Assembly (NCBI GenBank): GCA_023213395.1
Contig: CM041465.1
Location: forward strand, 238,831,741-238,895,740
DNA from: Cycas panzhihuaensis
Taxonomy: Eukaryota > Cycadophyta
Direction of reading: 5' to 3'
DNA: 64,000 nucleotides
In this document: positions 1-10,756 of the stretch, piece after piece
Layout: every line of letters begins with the position of its first letter
How positions within the stretch are numbered: the first letter of the stretch is position 1
Notes under the pieces: model-generated
Database searches by the model: none
Seen by the model: the letters and a program-made list of their open reading frames with translations, nothing else
What the model was told of the DNA's origin: nothing
Made by a program: the position numbers and the translations under genes

Positions 1-780
1 CAATAGGTTCATGAGGGGTTTAGCACTCATAGCAAAGTCTGCTAAGAAGCACCTAAGAAAACCAAGCCTTCCGAGGAACGACTTAATGTATCATTGAGTT
101 CTAGGTGGCAGCATATCAAGGATCACCCTGACCTTGTCAGGCTCAATCTGAATTCCTTGTTTGGATACAAGGAACCCAAGGAGTTTACCTAAGGTAACGG
201 CAAACACACACTTGAACATATTTAGACTAATGTGATAATTGCGGTATCATGAGAAGATGGCATGCAAGTCAGATGGATGATGGGCCCTGACATGGAAGAG
301 ACCCATCATATCATCCATGAAGACCTCCAATGTGTTATCAATGAGGTCATGGAAAATGAAATTCATGGCTCTTTAGTAAGTAGCACCTGCATTCTTAAGA
401 CCGAAGGGCATCACCTTGTAGGCGAAGGTACCCTAAGGTGTAGTGAAGACCATCTTGTGGTGGTCTTCGGGGGAGATTTGAATTTGGTTATAGCCGGAGA
501 AGCCATCCATTAGGGACATAACTTCAAATCCGGCGGTGCGATCAATAATTTGATTGATGAAGGGTAATGGGAAGTTGTCCTTAGGACAAGCATTGTTGAT
601 GTCGTGGAAATCGACACATATATGGATTGCCCCATTCTTTTTAGCAACAGGGACAATGTTGGAGACCCACTTAGGGTAGTCAATGGAAGTAATAAGCCCA
701 GCATCTAGAAGCTTCTCAACCTCCATCTTGATAGCGGCTGAGAGCTTTGGGTGAAGGGGACGCCGCTCGTGCACAGGCGT
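1..780 (-). pseudogene. pol: E1 reverse transcriptase (partial, decayed)
   Basis: The minus strand encodes the fingers and palm of a Ty3/Gypsy reverse transcriptase. Visible blocks are EKLLDAGLITSIDYPKW, the substrate-binding stretch ICVDFHDINNACPKDNFPLP and MDGFSGYNQIQISPEDHHK. The 433-774 part is open, then the frame shifts; the rest to position 1 still reads as the thumb and connection (FAVTLGKLLGF, KSFLGRLGFLRCFLADFA). In the family this enzyme copies element RNA to DNA in the virus-like particle. The enzyme is cut by the window edge and disrupted, so it is inactive. Its best relatives here are the E3 and E4 copies. Confidence 0.85.
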
Positions 781-1579
781 GTGCTGTGAATGGTGGTGAG
801 GTTATGAGTGACAATGGAGGGGACGATTCCCTTTATGTCAGCATAATCCCACGCAAACACGTCTCAGAACTCTTAGAACAGAAGGGAGTACTCCCTTATC
901 TCATCAGGGGAACATTCCATCCTGACGTTAATGACCTTGCCAGGGGCCAAGACTATGTCTTGGGTCGCCCCCATGCACATGGCATTACCCTTCTTAAAGT
1001 GGAGAGGGGCAAGGTCAACAGGAAGAGGTGGAATAGGAGACAGAATCAGATTGGTGAGTGTGGATCCAACCGCAAGCATCTTCTGGTGACCAAGCCTGTG
1101 GTGACCAGAAGGCAAGTTGGGCGAAAGCGCCAGATGTTTCGCGTGGCTTCATCATCCTCAAAGTAATCCACACCATGGATGACCTTACTTCGAGTAGAGG
1201 AAGCACTGGAGGGAGTAAAAGCAACGGGACCGTGATGGTCATTGGGTTGCTCAACTTCCTCGCGAGATTCTGAAGGAAAGCCAAGAGGAGGCTCCTCGGA
1301 GGGAGCAAAAGGTAGTTCTTCGAAGCCATTACCTATGGGGGGTAATGAAGAAGAAGAACTGACGATGGGCAGGTCAACACGAGTGATGACGTGTGACATG
1401 TAAGAGTAGCTAGCCTCACCAACGAGAGAGATTCTAGACAAGGATCTAGAATGAGACGGGTATGACCTACTAATGCGGAGGAAAGAGACGGGATGAAGAC
1501 AATCCTCATCTTCATCGTGTGACTCGTCATCACTAAATGAAGTAAGGTATCTGTAACTCCCAACGCCAATGGGGGCAAA
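781..1579 (-). pseudogene. E1 protease-RT linker (decayed)
   Basis: The minus strand matches the protease-to-RT linker of E2 (16450-17430) and E3 (28890-28600). Shared pieces are a serine/proline-rich stretch (SSSSSLPPIGNGFEELPFA), the block STRSKVIHGVDYFEDDEA and the block upstream of RT (CSPDEIREYSLLF). At least three frames are needed to follow it, so frameshifts have built up. No catalytic motif is present; this is normally the spacer between protease and RT within the polyprotein. Confidence 0.7.
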
Positions 1580-2190
1580 CTACATGAGACTATGGGAAGA
1601 AGATACGTGATCTTCTTCGGATAGGTTAGGTATACCAATAGAGCAGGCTAAGGCGTGCATGGAAGGACCTTGGTTTGCTGAATTGGTGGAACGAGTTTGT
1701 TTGGTAAATGGGTATTCGCGGGGAATCACTTTCATTCGTCCGTCATGGATGAATTTAAGTTGCCCCCAAAGAGTCGAGCACACAGCTCCCATTTGGTCAA
1801 GCCATGGATGACCTAGAAGGAGGTTGTAGTCAACGTCAACATCGAGGACTACAACATCGGCGAGAACCGTCTTGCCCTTAAGGGTGAGCGGAATCATGAC
1901 AGATCCCAAAGGGGTCTTCTCACTACCGTCATAACCTTAGCATCACCATGGTACAGGTTCCAAGGCAGAAATACCAAGCTCTTACATGACACGCAAGGGC
2001 ATGGCATTGATAGAAGAACCATTGTCAATAACCATCCTGTGAAGGGTACAGTCAGGTGTATTGATAGTGATAGTGAATGGGAAGTTCCACTAACGTTCCC
2101 TTTCACCGATAGGAGGAAGATCCTTAGGATTAAATGAGATAATGGGTCCATGGCCTTGGGTGATGCCCAAAGCGTAGACAGGCACATCAC
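1580..2190 (-). pseudogene. E1 retroviral-type aspartic protease (decayed)
   Basis: The minus strand reads IPLTLKGKTVLADVVVLDVD and then DYNLLLGHPWLDQMGAVCST, the C-terminal half of a Ty3/Gypsy aspartic protease with its hydrophobic LLLGHPWL flap/dimer motif. The half that carries the active-site Asp lies upstream (about 1990-2150) in another frame. In intact elements this protease cuts the gag-pol polyprotein. E2 and E3 hold the same domain, with D-N-G-S in place of the usual D-T/S-G, as in many Tat elements. Frameshifts separate the two halves, so it is a pseudogene. Confidence 0.8.
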
Positions 2191-2539
2191 TCGATCCTAA
2201 AGCTTCTAGGAGGAGGGCCTACTGCTCGAGATAACTCCTCAAAACATCCATCAAGGGCATTCCTGCAGCAACAGTATGAAGCTCGTCCACGATGGAGAAG
2301 GGCTTACCATTTGCGGTAGGCTAGGTAAGTGCCCTTCAGAAATTGTAATGACCTGGGCATACAGGAATAGCCTTGGTAAAGAGAGGCATTTTCGGAGGAA
2401 GGTTCTCTGGAAGAGGGCCAGAAGGAGCAGAAGAATAAGAAGCTCCCGCTGCCTCCTTGGTGGCCTGGGACCATGTAACGGTATAAGAAGGAGTCACTTC
2501 AAGCAACTAGATCACCTTCTTCCCCTTGTTCCGGGGTCG

Positions 2540-4830
2540 CAAAGGTGATGGGGTACGATGGCTAGGAGAATGAGAGGAAGAAGATGAGTTTCGGGTACCC
2601 TTCCCTTTGTCGCGGGAAGGACAGGGATCAAGCGATCTTCCTCAGTTCCTATTATTCTTGGTTTAGATATCGCGATCGCATTCCCTATGTTTAGGAAACG
2701 GATCCTTGTGAACTGGTTGATCTAAATTAGGCCTTGAGGCCCATTTGGGGGAAGAGTCGCATCAAGGGGCATCCCTAGGATGTTGGGCCCTATAACGCGA
2801 ATCATCATGAAAGCACTCCATGAATGGAGTACCTCTTCTTCTCAAGTGAAGGGTCTGACCTTCTCGCTTGAGAGGACTGGGCATTTCTATTCCTGGAGAG
2901 AGGAGCTTGGGTTGTTTGTTGGATGTAGGGGATGAAGGAGCTTGAAGCTTGAGTTCCTTCATTGTACACTTGAACGAGCGTATGGCTGATGTGAGAGGAT
3001 CTAAAGTCCTCTCAGTCGGGTGAGAGGAAGACCGGGTAGGTTGTGAAGGTTTAGTATCTTTGGTTGGGGGTGGTGCCTCACGGCGCTGTGAGGGCTTAAG
3101 AGGTTTCTTGAGACCCGCTTGGATCTCAATAGCCTCCAACGCCAAACACTTGGCAATCGGGGAGTCGCATGTGGTCGCCCCTATTTTAAGGACTTCCACA
3201 TGTACTTCAAGATGAAGTACATTGACGAAGAGGTCTCGCTTCAACTCCTCGGGCAATGTTGCCTTAGTGGAGTGGAGCAAGTCATGGAATCACCACGCAA
3301 AGTCACGATTCATTTCATCGTGACCTTGTTTGAGTGAGAGGAGAGACTTCATTTCGCTCTCGAATGGACGGGCTACATCAAAATAGTTGATGAACTCATC
3401 CACCAATTGCTGGAATGGATGGATAGAATAAGCAGGGAGATGGTAGAACCACTTGAGGGCATCACCCTACAAAGATCGCAGGAATAATTTCATTAAAATG
3501 TGGTCGTAAGCCCAATAATCGATGCATGCCATAGAAAAACTATGCACATGCTCTGCCAGATCTTATGACGAAGTTCTGTCGAATCTAGGAACTTCAGGGG
3601 GATGAGGTGGCAGATTGGTTCTCAACGCCTCAATGGATAGGGGTGTTGACCTAAAGTCCATGAAGGGACGTGCCCTTACCTAGACCATATGATCAACGAA
3701 TGATGGAGCGGGTAATGAACAAGGAGCAGATGGGGGTGGAACACCCATCCCTCCTTGAGAAAATGCCCCCTACTGAGAAGAGGCGTGGAGGTAGGTGCCT
3801 TGGAAGGGAGTCAGGTTCCCTTGAGAAGGCACAACAAATGGAATTGTGTTAGATGATGGACAAGATGGATGTGGAACCGAGTTTTGCCCATATGGGCCAC
3901 CCGTAGGTGAAGCAACCCCATATGGGTGTAGCGGATCCACCCCATAAACTAGGAGATGGCTTCCTCTACCCTACCCCCAAGGTTGAGGAGTACACCCTGG
4001 GGGAACGTAGAAGGAAGTGCCAACGTGTTGGTTTTGAGAGTGTGTGGGAGTGGGTCCCATATGACTGGTAGTTGAGAGGCTAGCAGGACCGACGGGCCTA
4101 CTAGGAAAGGTATGCACCACATTAGGGGATGGCACATTAGTTTGGCCAGGGATAGGTATGCTAACCTTCAATTAAAGGAAAGACACACCATGGGAAGATC
4201 CCGAAACACTAGGACCTCGATGAGAAATGGAAGGCGCAATATGTATCCCAATTATGGGAATAGGAAAGGAGCAGGACATATGCATAGGCACAAAGAGATT
4301 TGTTGTCAAAGGAAGAGTAGATGAGGATGAGGCATGCAGGGGAGGAGCAGAAGAAGAAGAAGCTCTTCCACAAGAGCACCCTCAAGGCATCCAGGATGCG
4401 GTTGTAAGCATGCCGTGCAGTAACACTCATCGAGAGCTTCAACTACGTCAACGAGAGGGGTTCCTACACACTCATAAGAGGTAGTTGGGACCTCGAATGA
4501 GGTAGGTCCCTTGGGATGCTCCTCATAAGAGTCACCAATTAAGTGGTAAGTCTCAAGAGGAGCGGACCTTCTATGGCGTGGGTAGAGGGATGGACATAGA
4601 GTTAGAGATGTTGGTCACTCGGGTAATAAAGGGGGTCATAACCCTCTTGGGTGGATCCTGGAATAGAGGAAGGAAAAGCATGGGTTTCCAAGGTTGAGGT
4701 GTGGTAGGCCCAATCGGAAGAGTATCCCTCCATAGTCAAATCAGAATCTAACAAAGGAAGAGGGTGATACTCGGGGTCCACTAACAATGGAGGTAGACCA
4801 CGCAAGTGATAGGAAAAGCGTCGTATGTAA
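2540..4830 (-). pseudogene. gag: E1 gag (decayed)
   Basis: The order on the minus strand matches E2 gag: an N-terminal block with LTMEGYSSDWAYHTSTLETH, a proline- and glycine-rich middle, a capsid-like block (KRDLFVNVLHLEVHVEVLK, CLALEAIEIQAGLKKPLKPS at 3280-2990), then a zinc-knuckle-like motif ending ECFHDDSRYRAQHP, where a cysteine expected from E2 is tyrosine. The codon aligned with the E2 start reads ATA instead of ATG near 4829. Gag is the structural protein of the particle. Many stops and shifts make this copy non-functional. The C-terminal end is approximate. Confidence 0.75.
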
Positions 4831-4979
4831 GGTTAAACAACAATGTTAGGGAAAAGGAAAGGGCAATAAAAGCACACACATTAGGGGCTGCCCAATGAAG
4901 AGATCGAAATAGGTGAAAAGGATCACAAAAAGGTAGCGAAACCAATAGAAGAGAGCAGAAACTAGCTCCCTTACTGGTA

Positions 4980-4998
4980 GTCCCCAGTATGGTTGCCA
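4980..4998 (-). promoter_or_regulatory. E1 primer binding site (Arg type)
   Basis: The minus strand reads TGGCAACCATACTGGGGAC one base after the LTR end. E2, E3 and E8 have the same motif at the same spot. It resembles the tRNA-Arg-type primer site reported for Tat/Ogre elements. The stretch between it and gag (4831-4979) is a short leader with no recognisable feature. Confidence 0.75.
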
Positions 4999-4999
4999 G

Positions 5000-7716
5000 T
5001 GGATGCGCATCTACAGGATAGCTACCTAACTAAATAGGTATAGTAAGAGTAGGTGATAATATGATCGAGAAAGAGACCTATAAGTAGGGTAAATACCACG
5101 CAGGGCGCCCCGTACGTCGGAGCGTGAATTCGGGACCTGTAATGGAATATAGCTACCAAAGGGTTATCCCCCCACCACTTCGAACAAGAGGTGAGGAGGC
5201 GTAGGGTTAGCCTAGGTTGACCTAAGGGAAGGATCCTCCCACCCTTAGATGGCCGGAAGGGGACAGAAAGGAACCTTCAAGGGTTTCCCTAAAGCAATGG
5301 GAAACAAAGAAGGGTAAGTAAGCGGTTGATCTATGGACGGGATCACTTTGGTTATCCGGCGAAGCGGGGAACCAAAGGAAAGCAAGAGGGATGACCTAAG
5401 AAGATGGGTCAAGGTATGCCTAAGCAAACTAACCAAACATACAAGTAACAAGGAGAGCAGGGAGCTTGCACGGCAAAGGAAAGGAAAAGGTAAAAAGGGG
5501 CAGTTCCTATGACCTTTTCCTATGGGTAGAGAAGATGCATGCAATGAAATAAATAAAGCATGAACCGAAAGTAGAGTTAAGTTTCCCTTTTGATTTCCAA
5601 TGAGTTAATTACTACTTATGAAAAGAAATTCGAAAGGAAAGAGTAGCAGGGTAGAGCGAAGCGTGTACCCAGACCGGAGGCGTGTGTGACAATGGCACTC
5701 CCAACACCAGGACTACTCCACGAGGCACAGCAGATGTGAAGCATCGTGGTAGGTTGGAATGAGGGGCTCTCTTACCTTCCCTGGAAAGATACTAAAGTAC
5801 AAAACCAAGGAAAGAAAGAAATCAAATACTAGTAACCAATGAAGTATGAAAGTACAACATGCATAGGAGCACTTATCTACAATGTAATCCAGCAGTAAAA
5901 TACCCTTTGCGCTCTCCAAGTACCTGTAAGCAACGGAAACCTCCCCCTTTCCAGAGAAAGGGTACTAACATGCAATGACGAGATCCTAACAATACATGTC
6001 TATGTAATACAAATATAAACTTAAACACGTATGTGTTAGCATCAATCTAATGATGATAATATGTAAAAGAAAACAACCAAAGCGAAAGGAAAGTAACCAG
6101 TAAGCCTCAGAGTGGTCCACCTCCTGCAAAGAACAACCCTAACACCCCCACAAGGCCACAAGGTAGCGAGCGCAAGGCCAAGAAAGATGGCTGGAAATAG
6201 TAGCAAGGGAGTTGAAAGGAGCCAAAGAAGACCTACGGCAAGTTGGGGTGCTATGGAGAGCAAACCGGGCTGCCGGGAAAAGAGTTGGGCAAAGAACAAG
6301 TGGTCAGGACTTATGTGAGTTGCCCAGACCTAAGCCTAAGCCCCCAAACCAGTGCTGCAACGTGTGACAGCATTGATTTCAGCAGCTAAGGAAGGGCCAA
6401 CAAACCCTTATTTAAGTGCCAAGGACAACACGAGGTAAGAGGGAAGGTTTGGGGGGCTTAAAGCTGCTTGAGGAGCGTGGAAGGTGGTATGGAATCCACC
6501 TAGCTCTCTCCTAAACCCTATGTCAACCCTCTATACCGCTGCCTTGAGCAACAAACACAGGCAAGGAGGCACTATAACAGAGGTAAAATAGTCTAATATA
6601 AAGAGGAAAACAACCCTCACAAAGATAAGCAGAGAGACAACCAAGATAGGGGATCAATAGCACAAGAGAAACAACTCAAATCAGTGAATACCTGAGAGGA
6701 AGAGGAGTGGTGCTTGCCTCAGCCAAGGGCTGGTAAAGAGAGGCTAAGAAATCAGCCTAGAAACCATGATGTAGCAGGTTTGGGGCCCTGCTAATGAAGT
6801 TGGAGGAAGAACACCTGCACTTGGGACACTTAATAGCTGCTCGGGGTAAGAATCTACTGAAATCTCTCCAAGGGGCCCTCTCCAAGGTGTGTGACGGGCT
6901 GGGAAGATGTCCTAGCTACACCAAAGAAGATCTGGGTGCTGGAGGAGAGATGCAGGTCCTGTAGTAGTAGCAGGGCAACAGAGAAGAGCAGAGCACAGCG
7001 TGGTTTCCTTGAGGAGCAATCCAAAGAGTGAGAAAAAAAGTCCTCAAACATGAGTAGATCATGACTTAAGTACCCAACCCAAACCCTAAAGCGAGTGATT
7101 AGGGCGCGGCTGGCAGTGAATTAAGTTGCGAGACACGTGGAAGTTTTGCAATAAATACGAAATTGCCACGACAAATTTTAAAAAATAAGTTAGAACAGTC
7201 ATACCACTGCAAAATCTGAAGTACCACGGATATTCAAAGCAGATCGCGAAAATCACAATGATATTCATCAAGGCAAAAACAAGCCCAAATTAGTCTAGGC
7301 TAAAGGTATGACAAAAGGGGCTAATAGGGAGCTGAGACACCTACCCGAAGGTAAACAAGCCAACAAATGGGTCCAAAAGAGCAAAAATAGGGCTCAAACA
7401 GTGTGGCAAGTCAACTAAACAATGACAGGTCATCACACGGGCAGAGGTGGCGCAAGTCGAGTGGATCTTGGAGCGAGGAGGGCAGAATGCAGGAAGTGGA
7501 GTGGCCACCAGGGTGCCACACTTGCTAGGAGTGTGCCCCTGCTATAGTCATCATAGGCTAAAATAAGTGTAGACGAAGGCAAAGTCGTCTACAAGGCCAC
7601 AAACATACAGACATGCAAACAAACACTCATCAAAAGAAAGCGATGACAAGGTAAGAAACATACCCGCACTTACCTGAGTCGGTAATTCCGTATCTATTCC
7701 CAAAAGCTAGGAAACA
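5000..7716 (-). repeat. E1 5' LTR (about 2.7 kb)
   Basis: The LTR runs on the minus strand from TGTTTCC at 7716 to CA at 5000 and is similar over its length to both E2 LTRs. A splice-donor-like CAGGTAAGTG lies about 45 bases after its start. A telobox-like AAACCCTAA (about 7082-7090) sits beside the presumed core promoter. It keeps a block of roughly 260 bp (about 6490-6780) that the E2 5' LTR has lost. Short open frames within it are chance frames; I see no gene. Confidence 0.85.
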
Positions 7717-9035
7717 CTATCCCTAGCCCAACTCTAGAGAGAGGCATCGAGTGGAAGAGGGAGGAAGGGAAGGATAAACCCTTGGGGAGAAGGTCAACAA
7801 GGTGATGGATCCCGCCTTTCTCCCTTCACCCAATCTTATGCAGCCCTCTTGCACAACCACCCTAGAGTGGGTTTGTAGGAGAAGAGAGGGGAAATACTGC
7901 ACGATGTGGAGCAAAAGGTGAGCCCTTCTGAAATGGAAGGAGAAGAGCAAACATTAACTCAAAACTTCTCATAAAGGAAAGGAAAAAACTAGGAAAACCT
8001 AAAGAACTTTGAAGGAGTACCTGTGAGGTAGAAGGAGGGAGCCTTATTCTACCAAAAATCAGAGGGAAAAACCTATGTCAAGCAGGCTTTTCAGACCTAG
8101 GCTGAAGTGGAGGCAAACGTGGATGCCACTCTTAGTTTTCTAGAGTTTACTTATTGAGATGTTGTGAATTCTCTCCTTCCACAAAATAGACTTGCAAAAA
8201 GAAGCTTGGAGTCGCTAGATTAGGGCCTGAGACACAGTAGATGCACCTATGGAAGAGGAGCTAGAGTAGAGGAGCAGATCCTGAGGAGGTTACAGAGTGA
8301 GAGCTAGAGTAGAGAGCAAAATATAAATGAAGAAGACTAGTAAATGGCTTTGTTTTCGGGTTTTATACTCACCCCAACCCTAAACAAACTTTTAGAGTTA
8401 CAGAGAGGGTGAGTACTCAAGGGCGCCACATGGCAGTTCTGCGAAAAGAGTGGTAATCACTGAGGCAGTTTAAAAAAACAAGTTTAAATAGTCGCACCAT
8501 GGCAAACTTCATGGTACCACTTAGTTTGCAGTGATGCGGGACTAAAACTCAAAATGAAGGCAGAACTAAGGCCTAGAGCCAAACAGAGGGGTGTGTAGAG
8601 GCTGGACAGGCTGGGAGCTCATGCCCAGGTGGATGGCAAGTGGCCGACAGAGAGAGACGAGTCTTGGGGAGGTCCTATCACACCTAGAAGGGGACTCAAA
8701 GTGGTGACATGAGTGTTGATAAGAATAGATCGTGACCAACGACCATGTTTAAGGAGTTGTGGAGGTGTTGCGGGTAGCTGAGTGCCATACGGGGTGCATG
8801 ACTCACTGAGGAGTGCCCCATGGTGGGTCGTCATAGGTTGAATAATATGTGGTAGGTGCAAGCAATGTGATCAAGTAAAGAAGGCAATGTGATCCCACAA
8901 ATGGCAGGCAAGCATGCATTAAACAACACTCTAAACAACTTCTACCAAGCGATAGTGAAGATGAAAGTGAGAAGTATATACCTGTGCTTACCCGAGTTGA
9001 CCTATCTCAAGTCCATTCCCAGTAGTTGGGAAACA
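7717..9035 (-). repeat. E3 3' LTR, first half
   Basis: It matches the E3 5' LTR (34008-35326) over about 1.3 kb and starts with TGTTTCCC on the minus strand directly after a polypurine tract. A TATA box (TATAAAA, minus, 8361-8367) follows a GGGTTGGGGTGAG stretch. It ends abruptly at the E1 insertion. The missing half should lie beyond E1, off the left edge. Confidence 0.85.
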
Positions 9036-9047
9036 CTGTCCCCTTAG
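9036..9047 (-). promoter_or_regulatory. E3 polypurine tract
   Basis: CTAAGGGGACAG on the minus strand directly precedes the LTR start. In LTR elements this primes plus-strand DNA synthesis. E5 has a similar tract at 41183-41174. The 9048-9489 stretch between it and the extra RNase H holds no recognisable gene but matches 19912-20380 of E2. Confidence 0.7.
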
Positions 9048-9489
9048 CAGTAGAGCCTCATCGCTTGGAAGCGTGGTGTAATGGCAAATGTTGGCAACCA
9101 AAAACTGTTAGTAGAACATGTGTATATATATAAATCATAAACAAAACATGGACCAAGGGTGTCGGCGACTGTCATGGTAAAACACGTGGACAAGGGAGTC
9201 AGAGACTAGGACAACATAGGGGTTGCCTATGTGTCATCTAGATGTCAACCTAGAGATGGAATAAATGAAAAGAAGGGGATGCCCCTATCACTAAAATGTG
9301 ATGGACAATGTAAGGGCAACCAACAGGCTAGACAAACAAGCTGGGAGAAAGGCAGCCAGAGACTTAGGCAACGGGCAGGCCAAGCAAGTCTCTCAAAGGC
9401 AGTCACTGAGAAGAGGGAGGCGACACTCAAGGATCAGGCGAATGAGGCTATCAACCTCAACATTGAGGGCCTAGGGAATATGGTGAATG

Positions 9490-9808
9490 TCGACAGATGA
9501 GAAGTAAGCCAATAGTGACCTCGCAGTCAATGCCAGGTCTCTCAAGCATGAGCACTACACTTGGTAGACCTGGGTGAGATGAGACACCACCACTTGAGAG
9601 TCACAAAGAAGGACGAGGGGTCTGTGATAGAATTGGAGGGTATCGGTGAGGACTTCAATAACGGCCGTGTACTCAACTTTGTTATTGGTTGCCTTAGGAA
9701 GGAAGATTCTAGAGAATAGGCAGTCATGCCTAGAGGAATCAGGGAGTATCCACGCCGCTTAAAAGGACCAGATTATCACGCTGGCAAGCTGAAAATAAAA
9801 AGAGCCAT
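9490..9808 (-). pseudogene. E3 extra (Tat-type) RNase H, decayed
   Basis: The minus strand carries a second RNase H, separate from the one joined to RT. It lies between integrase and the 3' LTR as in E2 and E5. It reads ATNNKVEYTAVIEVLTDTL, which keeps the glutamate of the second catalytic motif, and LLCDSQVVVSHLTQVYQV, with the third catalytic aspartate. The first motif is lost in a small deletion after the start near 9808. Tat elements are known for this added, archaeal-like RNase H. Frameshifts and stops make the copy inactive. Confidence 0.75.
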
Positions 9809-10340
9809 GAGTAAGACCGACTTTTTTGCTGAAAGAAGTGCAATGTAACTGAAGAAAGAGGTAAGAAGAGGACCCTATGTGGCTAGTGACGGTGGTCGTG
9901 AAGGGGTACGAAGGCCTGGCAATGAGGCAACCCAAAGGTAGGGAAGGCTACCCCACCAACGGGGAAGGAAATGGCAGAAAAGGGGCCCCAGGGCACCCAA
10001 ATTGGCTTAAGGAAGCACAAAGGGGTGCTCGGCCAGAGGGGACACTCCCTATGAGAGTGTCAAGAGCAAAAATGGGCTGCAAAAACGAGTCCAGGGTGGC
10101 AAAATGAGTCAAAGAAGTATAAACTCGGGCATGCACGAGAGTGGCATGCAAAACGAGATGAAAGGGGCTTATGCAAAAATGAGCCGTTTGGGGCGTCATT
10201 AATGCACCAAGAGAAATGGGTTAAAAGGAGACCATGGAGATGAAAAGAGGAACTGGACTAGAGAACAATACTGGCCAGGGCGAAAATATAGTCTTGAAGG
10301 CTATCTCAGGGGCAAAAAAGGAGGAAGTGACCAACAGGGG
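9809..10340. other. E3 spacer upstream of the extra RNase H
   Basis: This non-coding spacer matches 19195-19560 of E2 in reverse orientation (shared CGTGCATGCCC and AGTTTATACT). The open frames on both strands are not shared with the other copies, so I call no gene. Confidence 0.55.
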
Positions 10341-10347
10341 CCCCGCC

Positions 10348-10354
10348 TATATAA
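10348..10354 (+). promoter_or_regulatory. Candidate TATA box of the E3 antisense unit
   Basis: TATATAA sits in GCCTATATAAGGAAAC on the plus strand, opposite to E3. About 30 bases downstream, TTCATTCTCACAAGC is a plausible start region. The 10380-10756 stretch would be leader: it has a donor-like GTGAGT (about 10539) and ends in a pyrimidine-rich acceptor-like tract (tttttttggcag), where E2 is inserted. The PMD-like frame continues at 23278. Transcription from here is inferred from sequence alone. Confidence 0.45.
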
Positions 10355-10751
10355 GGAAACTTGAATGAAAAGGATTTCATTCTCACAAGCTCTCGTACGA
10401 AATCCAGAGCTCGTTCCTTGTGCAGCGGAGTGCTACCCCACTTCTGGGACACGCAACAAGAGATTCGGCCATTGGATCAGGACAAGGAGGTAGCCAGCAT
10501 GATCAGGAGAGCGAGATGACGACCACACGACCTGATCTAGTGAGTGGATCGCCAAAACCCCTTTTGAAATTGCACTCTAAATTTTAATGCTTTTTGTGAA
10601 TATTTAATGTAGTTTTGGGCCCCATATGGATGAGAAGCGACCTCCCAGGGTCTAAATTGGACCTGGAGAGGGGCAGGACTGGGGCATTAGGCAGCCTCGG
10701 TCTTGGTAGGCCCCACTAGGCCCACCCAAAAGTTTCTTTTGAGTTTTTTTG

Positions 10752-10756
10752 GCAGG
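10752..10756 (+). repeat. E2 target site duplication, left copy
   Basis: gcagg directly precedes the E2 5' LTR. The right copy at 23003-23007 is gtagg, one transition away. Confidence 0.7.

Larger units (their letters stand above)
1..7716 (-). mobile_element. E1: Tat-type Ty3/Gypsy retrotransposon, 5' part
   Basis: Reading right to left on the minus strand, this holds a complete 5' LTR (7716-5000), an Arg-type PBS, gag, protease and most of the reverse transcriptase. The window edge cuts it off inside RT. The LTR begins with TGTTTCC and abuts sequence matching the start of another LTR of the same superfamily (E3), so E1 inserted into the E3 3' LTR. The expected target duplication is the 5 bases at 7717-7721 (ctatc); its partner lies off the left edge. 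The coding part carries many stop codons and frameshifts and cannot make a full polyprotein. The integrase, antisense frame and extra RNase H expected for the family are outside the window. Confidence 0.85.
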
